Shown here piece after piece: positions 34,828 through 48,879 of a stretch of 64,000 nt of DNA. This DNA is from Lojkania enalia (Eukaryota > Ascomycota > Dothideomycetes > Pleosporales): assembly GCA_010094045.1 (NCBI GenBank), contig ML986634.1, positions 124,001-188,000 of the forward strand. Reading direction: 5' to 3'. The number at the start of each line of letters is the position of its first letter. Position 1 is the stretch's first letter. A program made the translations under genes and the position numbers. The notes under the pieces were generated by a model. That model was not told where the DNA came from. It worked only from the letters and a program-made list of their open reading frames with translations, and did no database searches.

Positions 34828-36981
34828 ATGGCTGATGCAAAGCCCCAATCGTGGCGCGACCACCGGCGCCTTATTCTCGCGTGTGGTATGTGCTACCACA
34901 CATGCATTATTCCGACCACCTTTGCTAATCCCCTTTAAGGTGTCATGATCCTCTCGCCGTTCCAGTATGGAATCGACTTCGGTCTGATTGGTGGGTTGCA
35001 AGCCATGGTGGGCTTTCTCAGGTACGGCAATTTCCTTCATATTTCGTTTCACCTGATGATTCTCCTCGTACTCGTGATCGCGAAGAATCGTAAATTGGAT
35101 TGGATCGAAGTTCTGTGGCAGGTAGTTCGCAATACAACCTCGCACTCAATATCATACCCAGGTGGCACAGTCCAGCCAAGCATGTTTCCTAGCATCAGCG
35201 CTCTTTTTGTTCCCGCTCCACGCCCCAAAAGCGACCAATGTACCCATGTATCCAATCTTTTACCTACGCTTATAGCACATGCTAATAGCTACAAAGGATC
35301 TACGGCTACCAAACCACCAAAACAGCGATTGGATGGAATCTCTCTACTGAACGACAGCAACTTATCTCGTCGCTGATGACTCTCGGGGCCTTCATCAGTT
35401 CAGGATTCGCTGGTGTCGCTGCCAACAAACTAGGTCGTCGAATGTGCCTAGGAATTGCCTGCGTCACTTGCTGCGTTGCGAACATTATCATGATGACTAC
35501 GGAGCACATTGCTGCTCTATACGTCGGCCGTCTCGTGATTGGTCTTGCTAATGGCTACTTCATGACCTTTTCGCAGCTCTACATTCAAGAAAGTAGCACT
35601 CCGGAGTACCGTGGCTTGTTCTTGACAGGCTTCCAGTTCTTCACTTCCTTTGTGAGCTCCTAACATATCACACCCCCCCCCCCTTAGCAGTGTCTGACTT
35701 GTGGTAGGGAACTTTGATCGGAACTATCGTTGACTGGGCCACTGCGAAACGGCCGGACAAGTCAGCTTATCTCATTCCGCTCAGTCTCATCTATGTCGTT
35801 CCTGCCATCCTCATGATCGGAATGTTCTTTATTCCCGAGTCTCCACGATGGCTCATCCTCCAGGGCCAATACGAAGAGGGCCGAAAGTCTCTTGCTTGGC
35901 TGCGGCCTGAAGGATATGATGTTGACGGAGAGGCTGCTGAGATTAGGGCTGCGATTGATAAGGAGAGGGAAATGAGCACCGGTGTTGGCCCACTAGACAT
36001 GATCAAGAACCCAACAGATCGAAGACGGACAGTTCTTGCCGTGTGCGCCGTCACATTGCAAGCTGCATCAGGCGCCATGTTTATCATCGGTAAGACGTCA
36101 TACTCGAAAACGATGTCTCCAATCAATCAACTAACATTTTCATACTAGCATACAAAGCCTACTTCTTCACCATGGCCAAGGTTTCTAATCCATTCGCCAT
36201 GACCAACGTCCTCAGCACTATTGGTCTTCTCGCTATCATATCCAACTCGCTCATTATCGTTAAATACGGTCGCCGCCGCATACTTCTTATGACTGGTCTT
36301 ATCCTCTGCGGCATCCTCCAACTCATCATCGCAATCACATACGACAAGAAGCCTGGGACGACCACCACTGGTACCGTTCTTGTTGCGCTTTCATGTTTGT
36401 ACATGTTTAGCTATAACGTGAGTCCGCGCACCCTCTATCACAGGGAGATAAAATTAATACGATACAGGGAATGATTGCAACGTACGCATGGCTTGCAGGA
36501 GGCGAACTTCCCACCCAGCGCCTCCGCTCTTATACGTTCGGTCTCGCAGCGGCCGTCGGCTTCGCTGGCGCCTGGCTGACTACCTTCACTGCACCGTACT
36601 TCATCAACCCCGCCTCGCTGGACTGGGGTCCACGATATGGTAAGTCCGCTTACCGCTTGCCTCTATTTTCATCTCTTACTCAATATTTGCATGCCATACT
36701 AATTTGTGTATATTATAGGCTACATCTGGTTCCCATCCTGCGCCATAGCAGCCGCCTGGGTCTTCTTCTTCCTGCCCGAAGTCAAGAACCGGACGCTCGA
36801 GGAGATCGATGAGATGTTTGAGGCTAAGCTGCCCGCAAGGAAGTTCGCGAAGTACAAGTGTGTGGGCGTGCGGAATATGATGGATCTGCACGCCAGGAAG
36901 AGTATGGAGAAAGAAAGGGAGGTGGAAATCCTGAGAAGCGAAAAGGTGCAGACGGAGACTAGCGTCGTGGATACGGCTTAG
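34828..36981 (+). CDS. MFS sugar transporter (hexose transporter family)
   Basis: Proton-coupled sugar uptake carrier of the plasma membrane. Seven exons: 34828-34885, 34940-35021, 35297-35651, 35708-36089, 36149-36417, 36468-36639, 36719-36981. Introns are 54, 275, 56, 59, 50 and 79 bp with GT-AG ends. The product is about 526 residues. It shows QYGIDFGLIGGLQAM in TM1, the loop 2-3 motif ANKLGRRMCLG (G-R-R), RLVIGLANGYF, YIQESSTPEYRG, the mid-protein PESPRWLILQG, KYGRRRILL in loop 8-9, and PEVKNRTLEEIDEMFE after TM12, all standard for the family. The 275-bp second intron is unusually long but family alignment (GFLR-IYGYQT) leaves no missing exon. A palindromic CreA-type site lies upstream. 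Substrate (glucose, maltose, other) cannot be told. Confidence 0.94.
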
Positions 36982-37602
36982 CTATGTCGTTTGTAGTAGT
37001 GCGTGTTTTTTAAACCATGCATGAACTGGACCTATATGAGGTTGGGAATGGTGGAAGGAGAATGGAATCTAATGAATTGTTGTTATCATATAATTGAGAT
37101 CTTGTCGGTTTTTTACGCTTCCTTTGTTCAGGGCCTAAGTCGTTCTTGGAATGCGTGAACTGGTAATGTAGGCGATAAGGCTACATATGCATCTTATCTT
37201 GTGGTCGGAAGACAGGTCTAAATAAGCATCTTCCAAGACCTAGCCACGCCTTTCTACGCTATACTTGATCAAGCTTATGGTCGCGACCAGAGCTTCTAGA
37301 CCCTAGAGTACGCTTGATCTAAGATTGTCACATGTCATAGTCTTAGTCGAGTCGTTGACGTGCGATGATTGGTATTCCATGGGTTTTCCATTGCTGAGTG
37401 AGGCGTTCCACTTGTGTCCGCAAGCGACGGTATTAATCTCGATCATATACAAAGAGACTTCTGCAGCTTGTAGACTAGAACTAGTACTGGCGTTAAGACG
37501 ATGAGGAATACAGGATTTTAGGTCGGTGAGAAATCCACACCAATTATGGCCATGTAAAGGCGCAATTGCATCTCTGAAGCCAGTGAAAAGACCTTCAAAT
37601 AC
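36982..37602. other. Intergenic between two convergent genes
   Basis: A 621-bp stretch with the 3' ends of the sugar transporter and the HET gene. No gene or repeat was recognised. Confidence 0.4.
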
Positions 37603-39657
37603 TTAAACTATCTTCACAGTTGCTTGCTTCACCCTAGTAGAATCGAACCAGTCTTCTACGGGCTCAGAGTCTATTGGTCCAATACATTTCAGTAGGCCGA
37701 TCCGTTCGTAGACTAGTTCGCCATCCTTGTCAATCTGTCTAAGAACTAGGAGGAATAAATGTCGCCGTATTTTCTCATTGAAGTAGATGAGTAGCAGACA
37801 CCACACCGTCTCATCTTCTATATAATGGTCTCCCGGTGTCCAGAAGTTGTAATCACGCCAGAAATCCATAAGGACGAGCTAGAAGTGGAGTATAGTTAGC
37901 AAGCGTCCTGTAACGAGGAGGGAAAAGACGGGGTAGTCATATCAAGCCTGCCCTTGGACCTGAGAAAAGAACTGTGCGGGCCACCAACCTGGACAACGCC
38001 TGACTCCGCTCCAGCACACTCATTTCACCGTAACAGCCTAATAGTCCCCCGATATCCACATACCTTTTGCCCAAAAACCTCAACCGCAAAAGTGACCGGC
38101 CCAATCCCCTGATGCTCAACCAGTTCCCTACGTATCAGCTTCCCCTTCAATAAAAATCCCCTCAAAACCACATACCCGCTCACAATCCTCCCTGTATCAT
38201 CGCTCCCAGCAGACACAACACCCCACTCCTCCAGTCTCGCCAACTGCATGGCAACCCCCTCTTCCCCCTCTTCGCCCGTCCTCAATTTCTTAAACAGGTC
38301 AGTGTACCTATATATCAGCCTCTCCTTGTTCTCACATGAGACTGCCGCCCACGAGAATGTCGGCGCGCGATACGGAGCCACCCTCCCGCTCTCCCCACTC
38401 CGATCCTTGCACCAAAGACAATCCTCTACAAACCAGTCTTCCCACAACCCTGCCACATAACCGCTCCTCACACCCTTCTCCTCCAAAGCAGCTCGTAGGA
38501 GCTTTGCCGCGCCAGAGAGCGCGGGGAAGATGTCGCTCGCGTTGGATAGTTGCAATCTCGTATAATCCCGTACGATGCCTTGCCACACGTTCGCAATGTC
38601 GACGCGGGAGAACAAGGAGAAGGCCAGCGGGTGGAAAAAGGTTTTACGGAGCGGCCAATTGGTGAATAGAGAGCTTCTCACGTTGTCATGCGCGGCGGAC
38701 CCGCATTCGCAAGTGGAGTGCGTCATGCATTCCCAGAGAAGCTCGTGGCCGAAGTGCAGGACACGCGGGGAGAGAAGCCGCTCTTGGTGCGCCCAGGCAC
38801 GGGATAGGAGCGGGTGGCGGGATGCTTCGTGGGGAAGGGAGAGGGATGGACGGACGTAGATGGGGTGCTTGCTTGCGTTTGTTGGGCCCTGGGTCAGTTG
38901 TTTGGGAATGTGTTCTGGGGGGTTTTTGGATGAAGAGGCCATCGTGGGGGCCGGCAGCCCAGGCGGCAGAGAGCGTGATGCTGCTGTTGCGGTAAATGGA
39001 GGCCATTTGTGCGGACTGGATGGTCCAGTCCTGAGCGTCATCTTGCGTTATACAGAGCGAGTCTATCCATAGATAGCGGATGAGCAACCGGCGGACGAAT
39101 ATGATTGCATCTTGGAATGTTTTCGGGAGACAGGTCCAGTGGATGGCCTTTTTGTGCTCTTCTATATTCGCTCGAATAGTGGTGAGGGGCTGGTGGCCAC
39201 CCCAGCAGTGACTAAGACAGGCATATGGTGCGGATAGGCCTTGTGTTTCAAAGAGGGCGACACCGGATGGAGAGTCGTGATTTACATCTAGAACACGTAG
39301 AGGTAAGCGCTCGGGATTTTCAGACATGGAGCGGCAGAGATCGTGGTGTTTGTTGAGACATTCGCCAATCCAGTTGACAGCTTGCAAGAATGCGGCATCG
39401 GACCCAGTGCTTCCCAGGTCCGCAAAGGAAACGCGAGGGCTTGAGGGGATGGGCCCGCAGCCTTGCTCTATTAGGTTTATATTAGCCTGCAATCGTATTA
39501 ATAGGCAGGACTCTGTAGGGTAGGTGATCAGGATAGACACATCTATTCTGGGAAAAGTAAACACTTCGATCGAGAATACTCTTTCACAAAGTAGGGATAT
39601 CCCATCAACACTATGTGCTATATCTCTTTCGTAGCTATTCAGCAATATGCTTCCCAT
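37603..39657 (-). pseudogene. HET-domain (heterokaryon incompatibility) gene with a one-base frameshift
   Basis: HET proteins trigger incompatibility cell death in filamentous ascomycetes. The first frame (from 39657) contains the HET core: APYACLSHCWGG, TCLPKTFQDAI, RYLWIDSLCITQDD and QMASIYRNSSITLSA, ending AAGPHDGLF. The frame then changes within an A5/C6 run (38917-38927 on the plus strand); the next frame resumes with HPIYVRPSL, LSRAWAHQERLLSPRVLHFG and LLWECMTHSTCECG, the normal continuation. No GT-AG pair exists there, so an intron cannot explain it. An intron 37879-38063 (GTATGT to TCTAG, 185 bp) joins the last exon, 37603-37878, with MDFWRDYNFWTPG. A possible 5' exon lies further upstream. 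Either a natural frameshift or a sequencing slip in the homopolymer. Confidence 0.72.
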
Positions 39658-39851
39658 TTATCCATTACCAACGAATCAAAGAAAGATAACTCGCCTTCAA
39701 ACGTATAAATAATCTTATTACATAGCTCTTTTTCTTTCCCCCCATCACACACAATCTATCACGAGCCTTCCTAGTGCTCAGTCACGTGTCTAGTCATGTG
39801 ATCTGCTAGTGTAGTCCTATATAGCTCAGGCAGCTTATATAGCTCCTACAA

Positions 39852-40127
39852 TCAACCTTCTTCCTCATCATCTCTCGCATCCCCTCGTGATACAATCAGA
39901 ACGCTTAACTCGAGCCCGAATTTCTGACGTGTGGCCATTATAACAGCGTCATCGTTGAGTTCATCGCCTGCAACCTCAGGCTTCATCGCAGACCAGATAA
40001 CACCGCAAACAAAGCACCCAGAATTCGCTGATCTGCGTACCGCATGCGCCATGATCCGTCGCCGGCCATCGCATTCCAGTTCCTCCAGCTCTGGGATATG
40101 TGGGCAGCGGCCGAGAGACTCGCTTTG
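39852..40127 (-). other. Possible 5' exon of the HET gene
   Basis: From ATG 40127 the frame reads MQSESLGRCPHIPELEELE and then SANSGCFVCGVIWSAMK, which resembles the Cys-x2-Cys N-terminal region of many HET-domain proteins. It ends DARDDEEEG before a stop at 39852. I could not find a GT-AG pair that joins it in phase to 39657, so the link to the HET gene is a guess. Confidence 0.35.
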
Positions 40128-40804
40128 CATTTTCGTGGGTGGAATTTTATATAGTAGAGGAAGATTAGAAGTTTTAGATATCACTTCAACAGCTGGCTGG
40201 AATAACGGAAGACGCTATCCACGCCGCATGCAACATATTTTCTTGCGTATCCCAAGAGATGTTCTGACCAGGGGCCGAAAAGTCAAATCATTGGATGAGA
40301 CGCATGCTCGAAGCGCCCATCCCACATACCTGGCCCCCGACATAATCTAAGCGCCCATCCATCATTTACCGTTTCAAATATACATATTATTGAAATATAT
40401 AGTGAACGGGCGTAATTTAAGAGGCGGGAATTCGTGCTGAAGAGGGTATTACTACGTAATCCGGAGTTAAATATATGTAAGCGGGAGGGGGTAGAGACTG
40501 TATAGGGTGGTATAGATAGATGTATTGATGAGGTCCCTTGACCTCTCGGTCAAGGTACGGTGGGGGAATATATAGTACATAAGACTGCTTAGTCAAGGGC
40601 TGTACAGCTGACCAGGCACGTGACTTGAGCTTACAATATATAATGTTTACAGTATGTATTCAGTTCACAACGGCTAGCCTCTCATTCCAAAAGATAGAAA
40701 GAGCTACATCTACTATCGCATACACACGAGTATCCAGAAGCCTCAGCCCTTCATCCAAAGATCACACTGCCATCCCTACAGACCTCATATCTAGCCTTTC
40801 CACT
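40128..40804. other. AT-rich intergenic region, no gene
   Basis: A 0.68-kb stretch with several short ATATAT-type runs (40375-40400, 40465-40475). Short open frames show no motif. Confidence 0.4.
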
Positions 40805-42650
40805 TCACTCCTTCGCCCCCTTCTGGGCGCGCGCTAGAGAAGCCTGGAGGCTCGCATTATCCCTCCTAGTCCTGGCCAAAAGCTCTGCAGAGGTCAGAAG
40901 TACCAAGCTAGTAGGCGGGAGCGGATCCGAGACGACTCTTGCCATGCTCAGTCTCTGCTGATTCTTCTGCTTCGTAGGTTGGCCCATTGGCGGAGTCGAC
41001 ACTGCACGAGCGCTTGTGGTAGGCGGTATCCTGCGAGCAAAGCCCCTGAGTGGCTGTAGTAGGAGATCCTCGGCAGCTATCGGGCGAGCAGCAGGGGCGG
41101 CTTTTGTAACTTTGGTTAGCCGGGTTGTAGTCATTGTCTAGGTCGGGACAACAGAACCTTCTTCATTTGTGACTCCCTTGTTCTTCCTGGAGCGATTGGC
41201 CTCATGTGCTTCAAGAACGAGCCAGGGGGCTTTATCTTTATCCGTCATGCGGTCCCAGACTTGGCTGAGGAAACGGCTAAGGTGGCCTGGAATTTGATTA
41301 GCATGATCGAGGTCCGATGAAGAAGACGATTGACCAGGTCCTTGAGGCGCTTGGTGGACATGTGGGTGCTTGCCACTGGCCCAGAGCATGAAGGTGTTGG
41401 CGGTCTTTGACTTCTTTCGTTCTGGGCTCCCGCCTGGCACGGTGGAGAGGCCGCGCTTTCTGTGGATGAGATTGGGATTTTGCTCTGGCGGAGTCGGGCG
41501 CATAGCTGATAGACCTAGTTACGTTAATAGGCTGATTGAGTGTTGTAGTAGCGAATAGCCTTGCATATCAACTACGGAACCGCTCCCGTCGGCTTGAGGG
41601 CTCGGTGGAATTGGCCGATATCCGAGATTCCCCCCAGACATGCTGTCCGGGTGGGCGGCGCCGGCGGTAGACTGGAGAGCACCTGGGATGGTTGGTTGCG
41701 CAACATAGTTGGCGACTTTGAGATATGGTGCTAGAGGAGTTAGCTTGTACTAAAGACTAGGCGTCTGCCCTGGAGTGGAGAGGCGCAGTGTAAGTCTCGA
41801 AGTTGAAGCGTAGCTCATGCGTTGTGTGTGCTGGTTGAGATTGGTTGCGCTCACCTTCACCAATTGTACGCCCCTCCTGATTGGCGGGTTGAGGAAGAGA
41901 TGTTCTATTGTGTTGGATCACACCCGCTTTTTTTCTCATCCGTAAGTCATTTAGATAGTCCTGCGAGCGAAGCGTATTTTGGTACCAAGGTTCGGGCTGA
42001 TAGGCGCTCCTATGCTCTGGTAATATCAATTTGAGATTATTCGTGTACATGTGTGTGAGCTTAGTGTCTAGTTGAACGATACCCTCCTTGATAGTATGTA
42101 AGTCCTTCAGCGGGATAACTGTGCACCCATTTTCATAAGACTCGCTCTTGTAGAAGATCTCCATGTACGCATTCTTCAGCATGCGTGCATGGGCAGGCAT
42201 GGAAGCTGGCCAAGCTATATCACCGAACAGCGAAGAGGGTAGAGCGCGTTTGATGATCGGTGCTAGTTGGGGCTGAATAGACGCGTTGCTGGTCATGCTC
42301 GTGTTGTGCGCATTTTGATAGATTTTGCGGACGTGCTCGAGAAGTCCTGCAAGTACACGACGGATCGCATCTTCGGTGGTTCCGTTACTTGCGGCTAGGG
42401 TTGGTATTCCGATCTCATTAGAAACTGACTCGATGATTTGGCATCCTTGGAGGCTGGCATGGTTCTGGCTTGGTGCATGTAAAAGCCACTGCTGCTTCGC
42501 AATAGCATGGCTCTGAACAGCCTTGAAGACGGATTCAACAACGACGCGACCAGCGTGAACTTGAACCGCGAGATCCTTGACCTCAATCCGATCGAGGACC
42601 CCCTCTACGCGAGAAATATTCGGTGATAAAGCCATGCTATGGTGCTTCAA
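40805..42650 (-). pseudogene. HMG-box-like DNA-binding protein gene interrupted by two in-frame stops
   Basis: Exon 1 is 41855-42650 (265 codons, no recognised domain, starting MKHHSMALSPNISRVEG). Intron 41731-41854 (GTGAGC to CTCTAG, 124 bp) enters the frame APYLKVANYVAQPTIPGAL. That frame stays open to 40805 except for TAA at 41519 and TAG at 41138, which would be Gln codons before C-to-T change. Between the stops lies a basic stretch (RKKSK) then NTFMLWASGKHPHVHQ, SRFLSQVWDRMTDKDKAPW and EANRSRKNKG, the spacing of an HMG box with an insert. After the second stop comes a Pro/Ser-rich tail with a short coiled-coil-like end (LLARTRRDNASLQASLARAQ). Three separate small genes are the alternative. 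It is not next to the usual mating-type flanks (APN2, SLA2). Confidence 0.48.
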
Positions 42651-42913
42651 GCTCCAAACAAGGTAATTGAGGGGTTATTGTTGTTGGCACGATGGTTTTA
42701 ATTGTGAAAGTTAAACTTTTAATTCTAGGCACCAGATAATGCAAAAACAACACGCGTTACGCGTGACGCGTTTGTGGGCGTGATAATGATGGTGATGATG
42801 ATAGACGACGGTGCAAGAGCGAGAGTGGAAATGCGCCTAATGCCCACATCTCTCTTACTCGAACCACGCTTCCGCTAACAGCGCCTACAATGTCCTAATC
42901 ACATTGCAACTGT

Positions 42914-44651
42914 TCAAGCATAGCCATTCTCTTCATGTTGTGCTTTCCCTTCCGCTTTTTCCGGTAGAAGCTTAAGCAAAGGAATTAAGGAAATGGCTAG
43001 TAAGATGGCTATTACCCAAAAGAAATGTCCCCACAAGATGTGATACTTGACTCCAGTGGCATATATACTGGTGGAAAGGGCGGGAACGAAAGCTCGAAGG
43101 CCAGCTGCAAGTGCGAGGACGATCGCATTGAGAGTTCCAAACGTCTCGTGAGAGGGAGCAATGTCGTTGACGGCTAGCTGGTTTGCAGCTGAGCGTGTCA
43201 GTTACACCTCGATTCTCATATGAGATACTTACTAAATGCCATAGCAACTCCAGAGCCTATAGCGGCGCCAGCAGGTCCCACAATCCAGAAAGGTACCTTA
43301 AGATTGTAACGTAGGAGTATGTTGGCAAGCGGATTTACTGCAAAGAAAAAGGGCCATGCTGCCGCGCATAGTCGAAGAACCCCTCCAGTTCCGATCCTTC
43401 GGTGAAGAGGTGGGAAGGCGAACAGAAGCCATACCGCCTGCGATACACCTGCCAGACCTATTGCGGCAGCAATAAGTTCTGGTGCGAAACCTATACCACC
43501 AAGGTTTACTGGTGTATAGAGAAAAACAGGATCGATAGCCGTAAAGGCGAAAGCAAGAAGGAGCACGTAATTGTTTAGAAAGACTACTTGGCCAACGCCT
43601 GGGTACTTGAGTAGCTGCCATGTTGACATCGAGGTCTCATCGTCCTTTTTGTTGGCATGATGGATCTGCAGCGTCTAATCTGGAAGTTAGCCGATTAAAC
43701 CTTCTATGGAAGCAAGAAAAATACCTCCTTCACGAACAGTGCCGTTACTATAGCAGCAGATGCCCCTACGAAGGCGCAGACGAAGCCAGGCAGAGCATAC
43801 GGATATTGTCTGAAGAAAGAGATATGGCCAAATATCGATTTGAATTTGTGGGCTGGAGACTCCAATGCGCCGCCTATCTCATGTTATTAGAAAGTGATAA
43901 TAAAAATGAAGAAGACTACGCACCTAGCAGTGGACCAGTGAAAATACCCAAGTTTCCTGCGAAAGCAAAATAGCTAAAAGCACGCGCTTGGGTTTTCTTC
44001 GTACTATTCTCGGAGATCATCGCCCGAATAGTCCTTCTGGTGTCAGTTACAAGGCCTAATAAATTCGGGAGAGATAATAAACTTACACAATGGTACCACA
44101 GAATACACCCCCAAGAGCCCTGGTAAGGATCATTTGCCATATGGACTGGCATACTCCAAAAAGAGCAGTGGCGACAGCCACACCCCACAGAGATAGTACC
44201 AAGATAGGTTTCCTACCAAACCGGTCTGCGGCCTGCCAATATGAGCCATCGAACTATTCGCATGGACTTGGATAGCACTAACCTTGCCCCAAAATGTCAT
44301 GACACACATTTGTGTGAGGGAGGAGAGGGACTCTATCAAGCCGGAATAGAAGCCGACGTCTTCCGTCTCGACGCCTCCGGTTGTTTCGATCATCTTATTA
44401 ATATAGGGGAAGATAGAAAAGAATATAAGCGGCTCAATCACCCTACAGTAACATAGTAATGCTATCTGCATAAGAGGAAGGGGTGCACCCTCATCTTGAT
44501 CGTGGATACCATTGGGACGATTTGCTGGTGGCGAGGTCTCCGTGGTCCCCCCTGCAGGTGCGCCATCGGTAGATGCGAGCAATGGCGTCCTTTCGTCAAT
44601 TGCTTTGAAGGTGGAATCGCCATCGTCTCTTCGAGGACTCGACGCCCTCAT
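42914..44651 (-). CDS. MFS transporter, DHA1 (tetracycline-resistance-like) family
   Basis: Twelve-helix proton antiporter-type carrier, probably of the plasma or vacuolar membrane. Six exons: 44283-44651, 44087-44232, 43924-44036, 43725-43873, 43233-43674, 42914-43188. Introns of 50, 50, 50, 50 and 44 bp are all GT-AG and phase-consistent. The product is about 497 residues. The N-terminal RTPLLAS dileucine-like stretch is common in this group. Loop 2-3 reads ADRFGRKPILVLS (motif A, GxLaDRxGrKp type), TM4 TRALGGVFCGT, and loop after TM4 AMISENSTKKTQARAFSYF. The C-terminal part has NQLAVNDIAPSHETFGTLN, a family hallmark. An ATG at 44798 would add 49 residues without family character, so I start at 44651. 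Substrate unknown. Confidence 0.92.
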
Positions 44652-45403
44652 CCTGAAAATTGGCTTACTCCTACTTCCGTCAAGTTTGAGAAAGGTAAAA
44701 GCCGGATAAGAAAAAAGAACATGAAGGAGCGATTGTCGGGTTATATTATGGAATATAGAAATCTTGTGGAGAGTGAAGTTTATAGCCGGCTCCTTCACGC
44801 ACTACTGTGGAAATATCGATTCCGCTATCACTAGCTGTGCATCGGATGATGGAAACGACGAGGTTCGTTTGCGAAGAAAGGAGTGATGAACCCTGTACTT
44901 AATCTGACAAATAATAGAATGGACCTAACCGTAAAGGGTATGTAAGCTTATAAGCCATGAGACGTAACTTATCCATGAATTAGATTATCGCGACTCATTA
45001 ACTACTGAAAAGATGCTTAGGGTAATTTTCGAATACACATAAAAATATCTTTTGCAGATAGCATATTCAAATCCGGATGAGCGTGATGTGAGAAATATTA
45101 AGATACAGAATATTTTAGCAAGGATTTTACGTTTTATAGCAGCCAAGGAACTAGGTATACTTCGCGATGAAAATAATTTAGTGTTATTGAGTGGCCGACA
45201 TGATGCGACTCCGAGATATTTGGGTGTAGCCTAGAATCCCCTTGCGCCAATGTTCGGAGATTCTCGACCTGATCTAGATAGCAATCTGCTATTGAAACAC
45301 CCTTTAAAACACGGATGTTAATAGGCCTTGGATAGAATGAACCATATCCTTGACCCTTCGGGAATGCTAATAAAGAAAAAAGCAAGTATAGCAATGGATA
45401 GCT
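44652..45403. other. Intergenic, no gene seen
   Basis: A 752-bp AT-rich stretch between the MFS gene start and the Fes1 gene stop. Open frames are short and motif-free. Confidence 0.4.
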
Positions 45404-46174
45404 CTAGATATCCGCCTTCAGTTGATTTATGAACCCGGTGATTGCGTCCATATCGCTCGCATCCATTTCGGAGTCTGGCTTGAATTTAGCGGGCACATTC
45501 TGGACCATGGCATCGAGGTTAGGTTGGAAGTTTCGCGTAGCGCTTGATAGCGCGCCGATAGCTTTCTTTCGCACTTCTTCGCTTGTGTCTTGCGTCGCGA
45601 GTTCAACGAGTTTTGGAATTCCTCCGAGCGTAAACAACTATAATGCGTTAGAAAATCATTGTCAATGTGACGTATGCTAAGGAATACATACTTTTTCCTG
45701 TCCGCGAGAGTTGTTTTCCACTGCGGCCTTGACGCACATTGCAGCTTTAGCTCTTGCTTCAGCTTCCACATTCTCAAGCTCCTCCAATAGCAAAGTCCAG
45801 AGGCTGGGAGTGACTTCACCCAGAGGTTTTACGTCTGTCTTCTTTTGCAAAGACTTATCTAGGAGATTGTTCCATCTGTTATGATCGATTTTGTTCTCCA
45901 TGAAATCTGGGTTATTGCATTCCGCAATTGATTCGCCGAGTTCATCGAATGCTTTGACTCTATCTTCTAGTGAAGAATTACGGTTTCGAATGGTGATCAT
46001 GCGCTCTAACATCGTATCCGCCTGCGTGCCGGCCGTGCCTAAGACAACACCAAGAAAATGTTCTCTCTCATCAGTATCGATGTTCCTCTGCTGTGCCTTC
46101 GCTTCAGCAATGGTCGCGGGGTTTGAGTTTTGGATCCCCCATTGCAGCAGCGAGTTGAGGGCGGGATCGTTCAT
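45404..46174 (-). CDS. FES1: Hsp70 nucleotide exchange factor Fes1
   Basis: Armadillo-fold cochaperone that releases ADP from cytosolic Hsp70 and helps clear misfolded proteins. Exons are 45692-46174 and 45404-45637; the 54-bp intron runs GTATGT to TATAG and splits QEK-LFTLGGIPKLVELA. The product is 238 residues. The N-terminus NSLLQWGIQNS is the family start. The middle has the acidic RVKAFDELGESIAE helix pair, and the C-terminus has the armadillo repeats (AKAAMCVKAAVENNSRGQEK, VRKKAIGALSSATRNFQPNLD). A loop of about 30 residues around NKIDHNRWNNLLDKS looks longer than in yeast. No signal peptide, as expected for the cytosolic form. Confidence 0.92.
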
Positions 46175-47279
46175 GTTCCGTTGAAGCGAGTACGTATCGA
46201 ATAGTTTGGATTCCTGCAGTTCGAGGTGCGATGCGTTGCAACAGCCGGTGCGGCGAATTATTTAGGCATCTGAGAACTATTCTGGAGCGCGGCTGGATGA
46301 CGCCAAAAAGTTAGGCGGAGTTGGCGGGAACACGCTACCATGTTCGACGGCCTTCTAAAGGGGCCCAGGGTCTGTCACAACAGCTCAACCAAAGCTCGTC
46401 CAGGGGGCGCCAGGGGACTCCCATTGCAGAACAACATTGTCTTCGAGGACCTTTTTTCACAACTTTGAATCTGATGTGCTGTGTGCATCTGCAGAATCCC
46501 GCTGGGAGCTCCTGCTCTGCTACCCCTCATTCCACGTGACCCAGCGGAATGGCCGCGGGCGCTCGGCCTCGTACCTGACTCGGCTGGGCCTGGAAAGATG
46601 CTGAGTTGGCGGTGAGGGAGCGTCGCGGATGGCTGGGAACATGCATCTCCATAGTGTTACTACAAGGGGGTGATACTAAGAGGAGCGGCTGGAATTGGAG
46701 TAGCCTTAACACGTAGCACCCGTTCTGACTTGCAACTGAGCGTGAGCGCGTGCGTCGAGGGGACGCCAAGACATTTATGGCGCTGCCTGACGCTGTGTCT
46801 CTGGCGAAGCTTCCTCATGCTGTGGCGGAGAGCTTGCGTGGACGGTAGAAAATAGACAACGGGTGCAGCCTGCAAAGGCGAGTTATAATAAGAGCGGACC
46901 CGGCTCTTGTACATACGAGCAAAAGAGACCACCATACGCTGCTGAGGCTAATTGGGATCCGCACTTGTGTGCTGTGCTGCCCATTGTTCACCTTTTCAAA
47001 CCTCGCGCCTGCTACTGCTGCTGCTGCTGCCGCCCCGCTAAATCTGGGCAAGAGTGCTGCCCGCTTATTTAGCAGCACCCACCGACTTTGCCCTCTCGCT
47101 CCCACAGAACCTAACTTCATCGTAAGCCTCTCACCCCCCTTCGCCACCCGCGACCTCCTGCGACAGTCGTCGAGAGTACCTCGTCTCCGCCTACTGATAC
47201 TCAATTCCTGCAGCGATCGCACATCGCGTATCCTCCGTCCCTCCACGCCAACTCCTATCTCGCACCCTATTCAAACAAC
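46175..47279. promoter_or_regulatory. Divergent upstream region of Fes1 and actin
   Basis: 1.1 kb between two housekeeping starts. A (TGC)n run lies at about 47010-47030. The last 200 bp before the actin ATG are pyrimidine-rich (CCTC, CCCC, TCTC tracts), typical of strong fungal promoters and leaders. I see no unmistakable TATA box. Confidence 0.5.

Positions 47280-48879
<1,600 letters not shown>

Noticed and set aside
42770..42800. GATGATGGTGATGATGATAG as a possible CRISPR-like or regulatory array
   Set aside because: Plain trinucleotide microsatellite; CRISPR arrays are not expected in a fungal nuclear genome.
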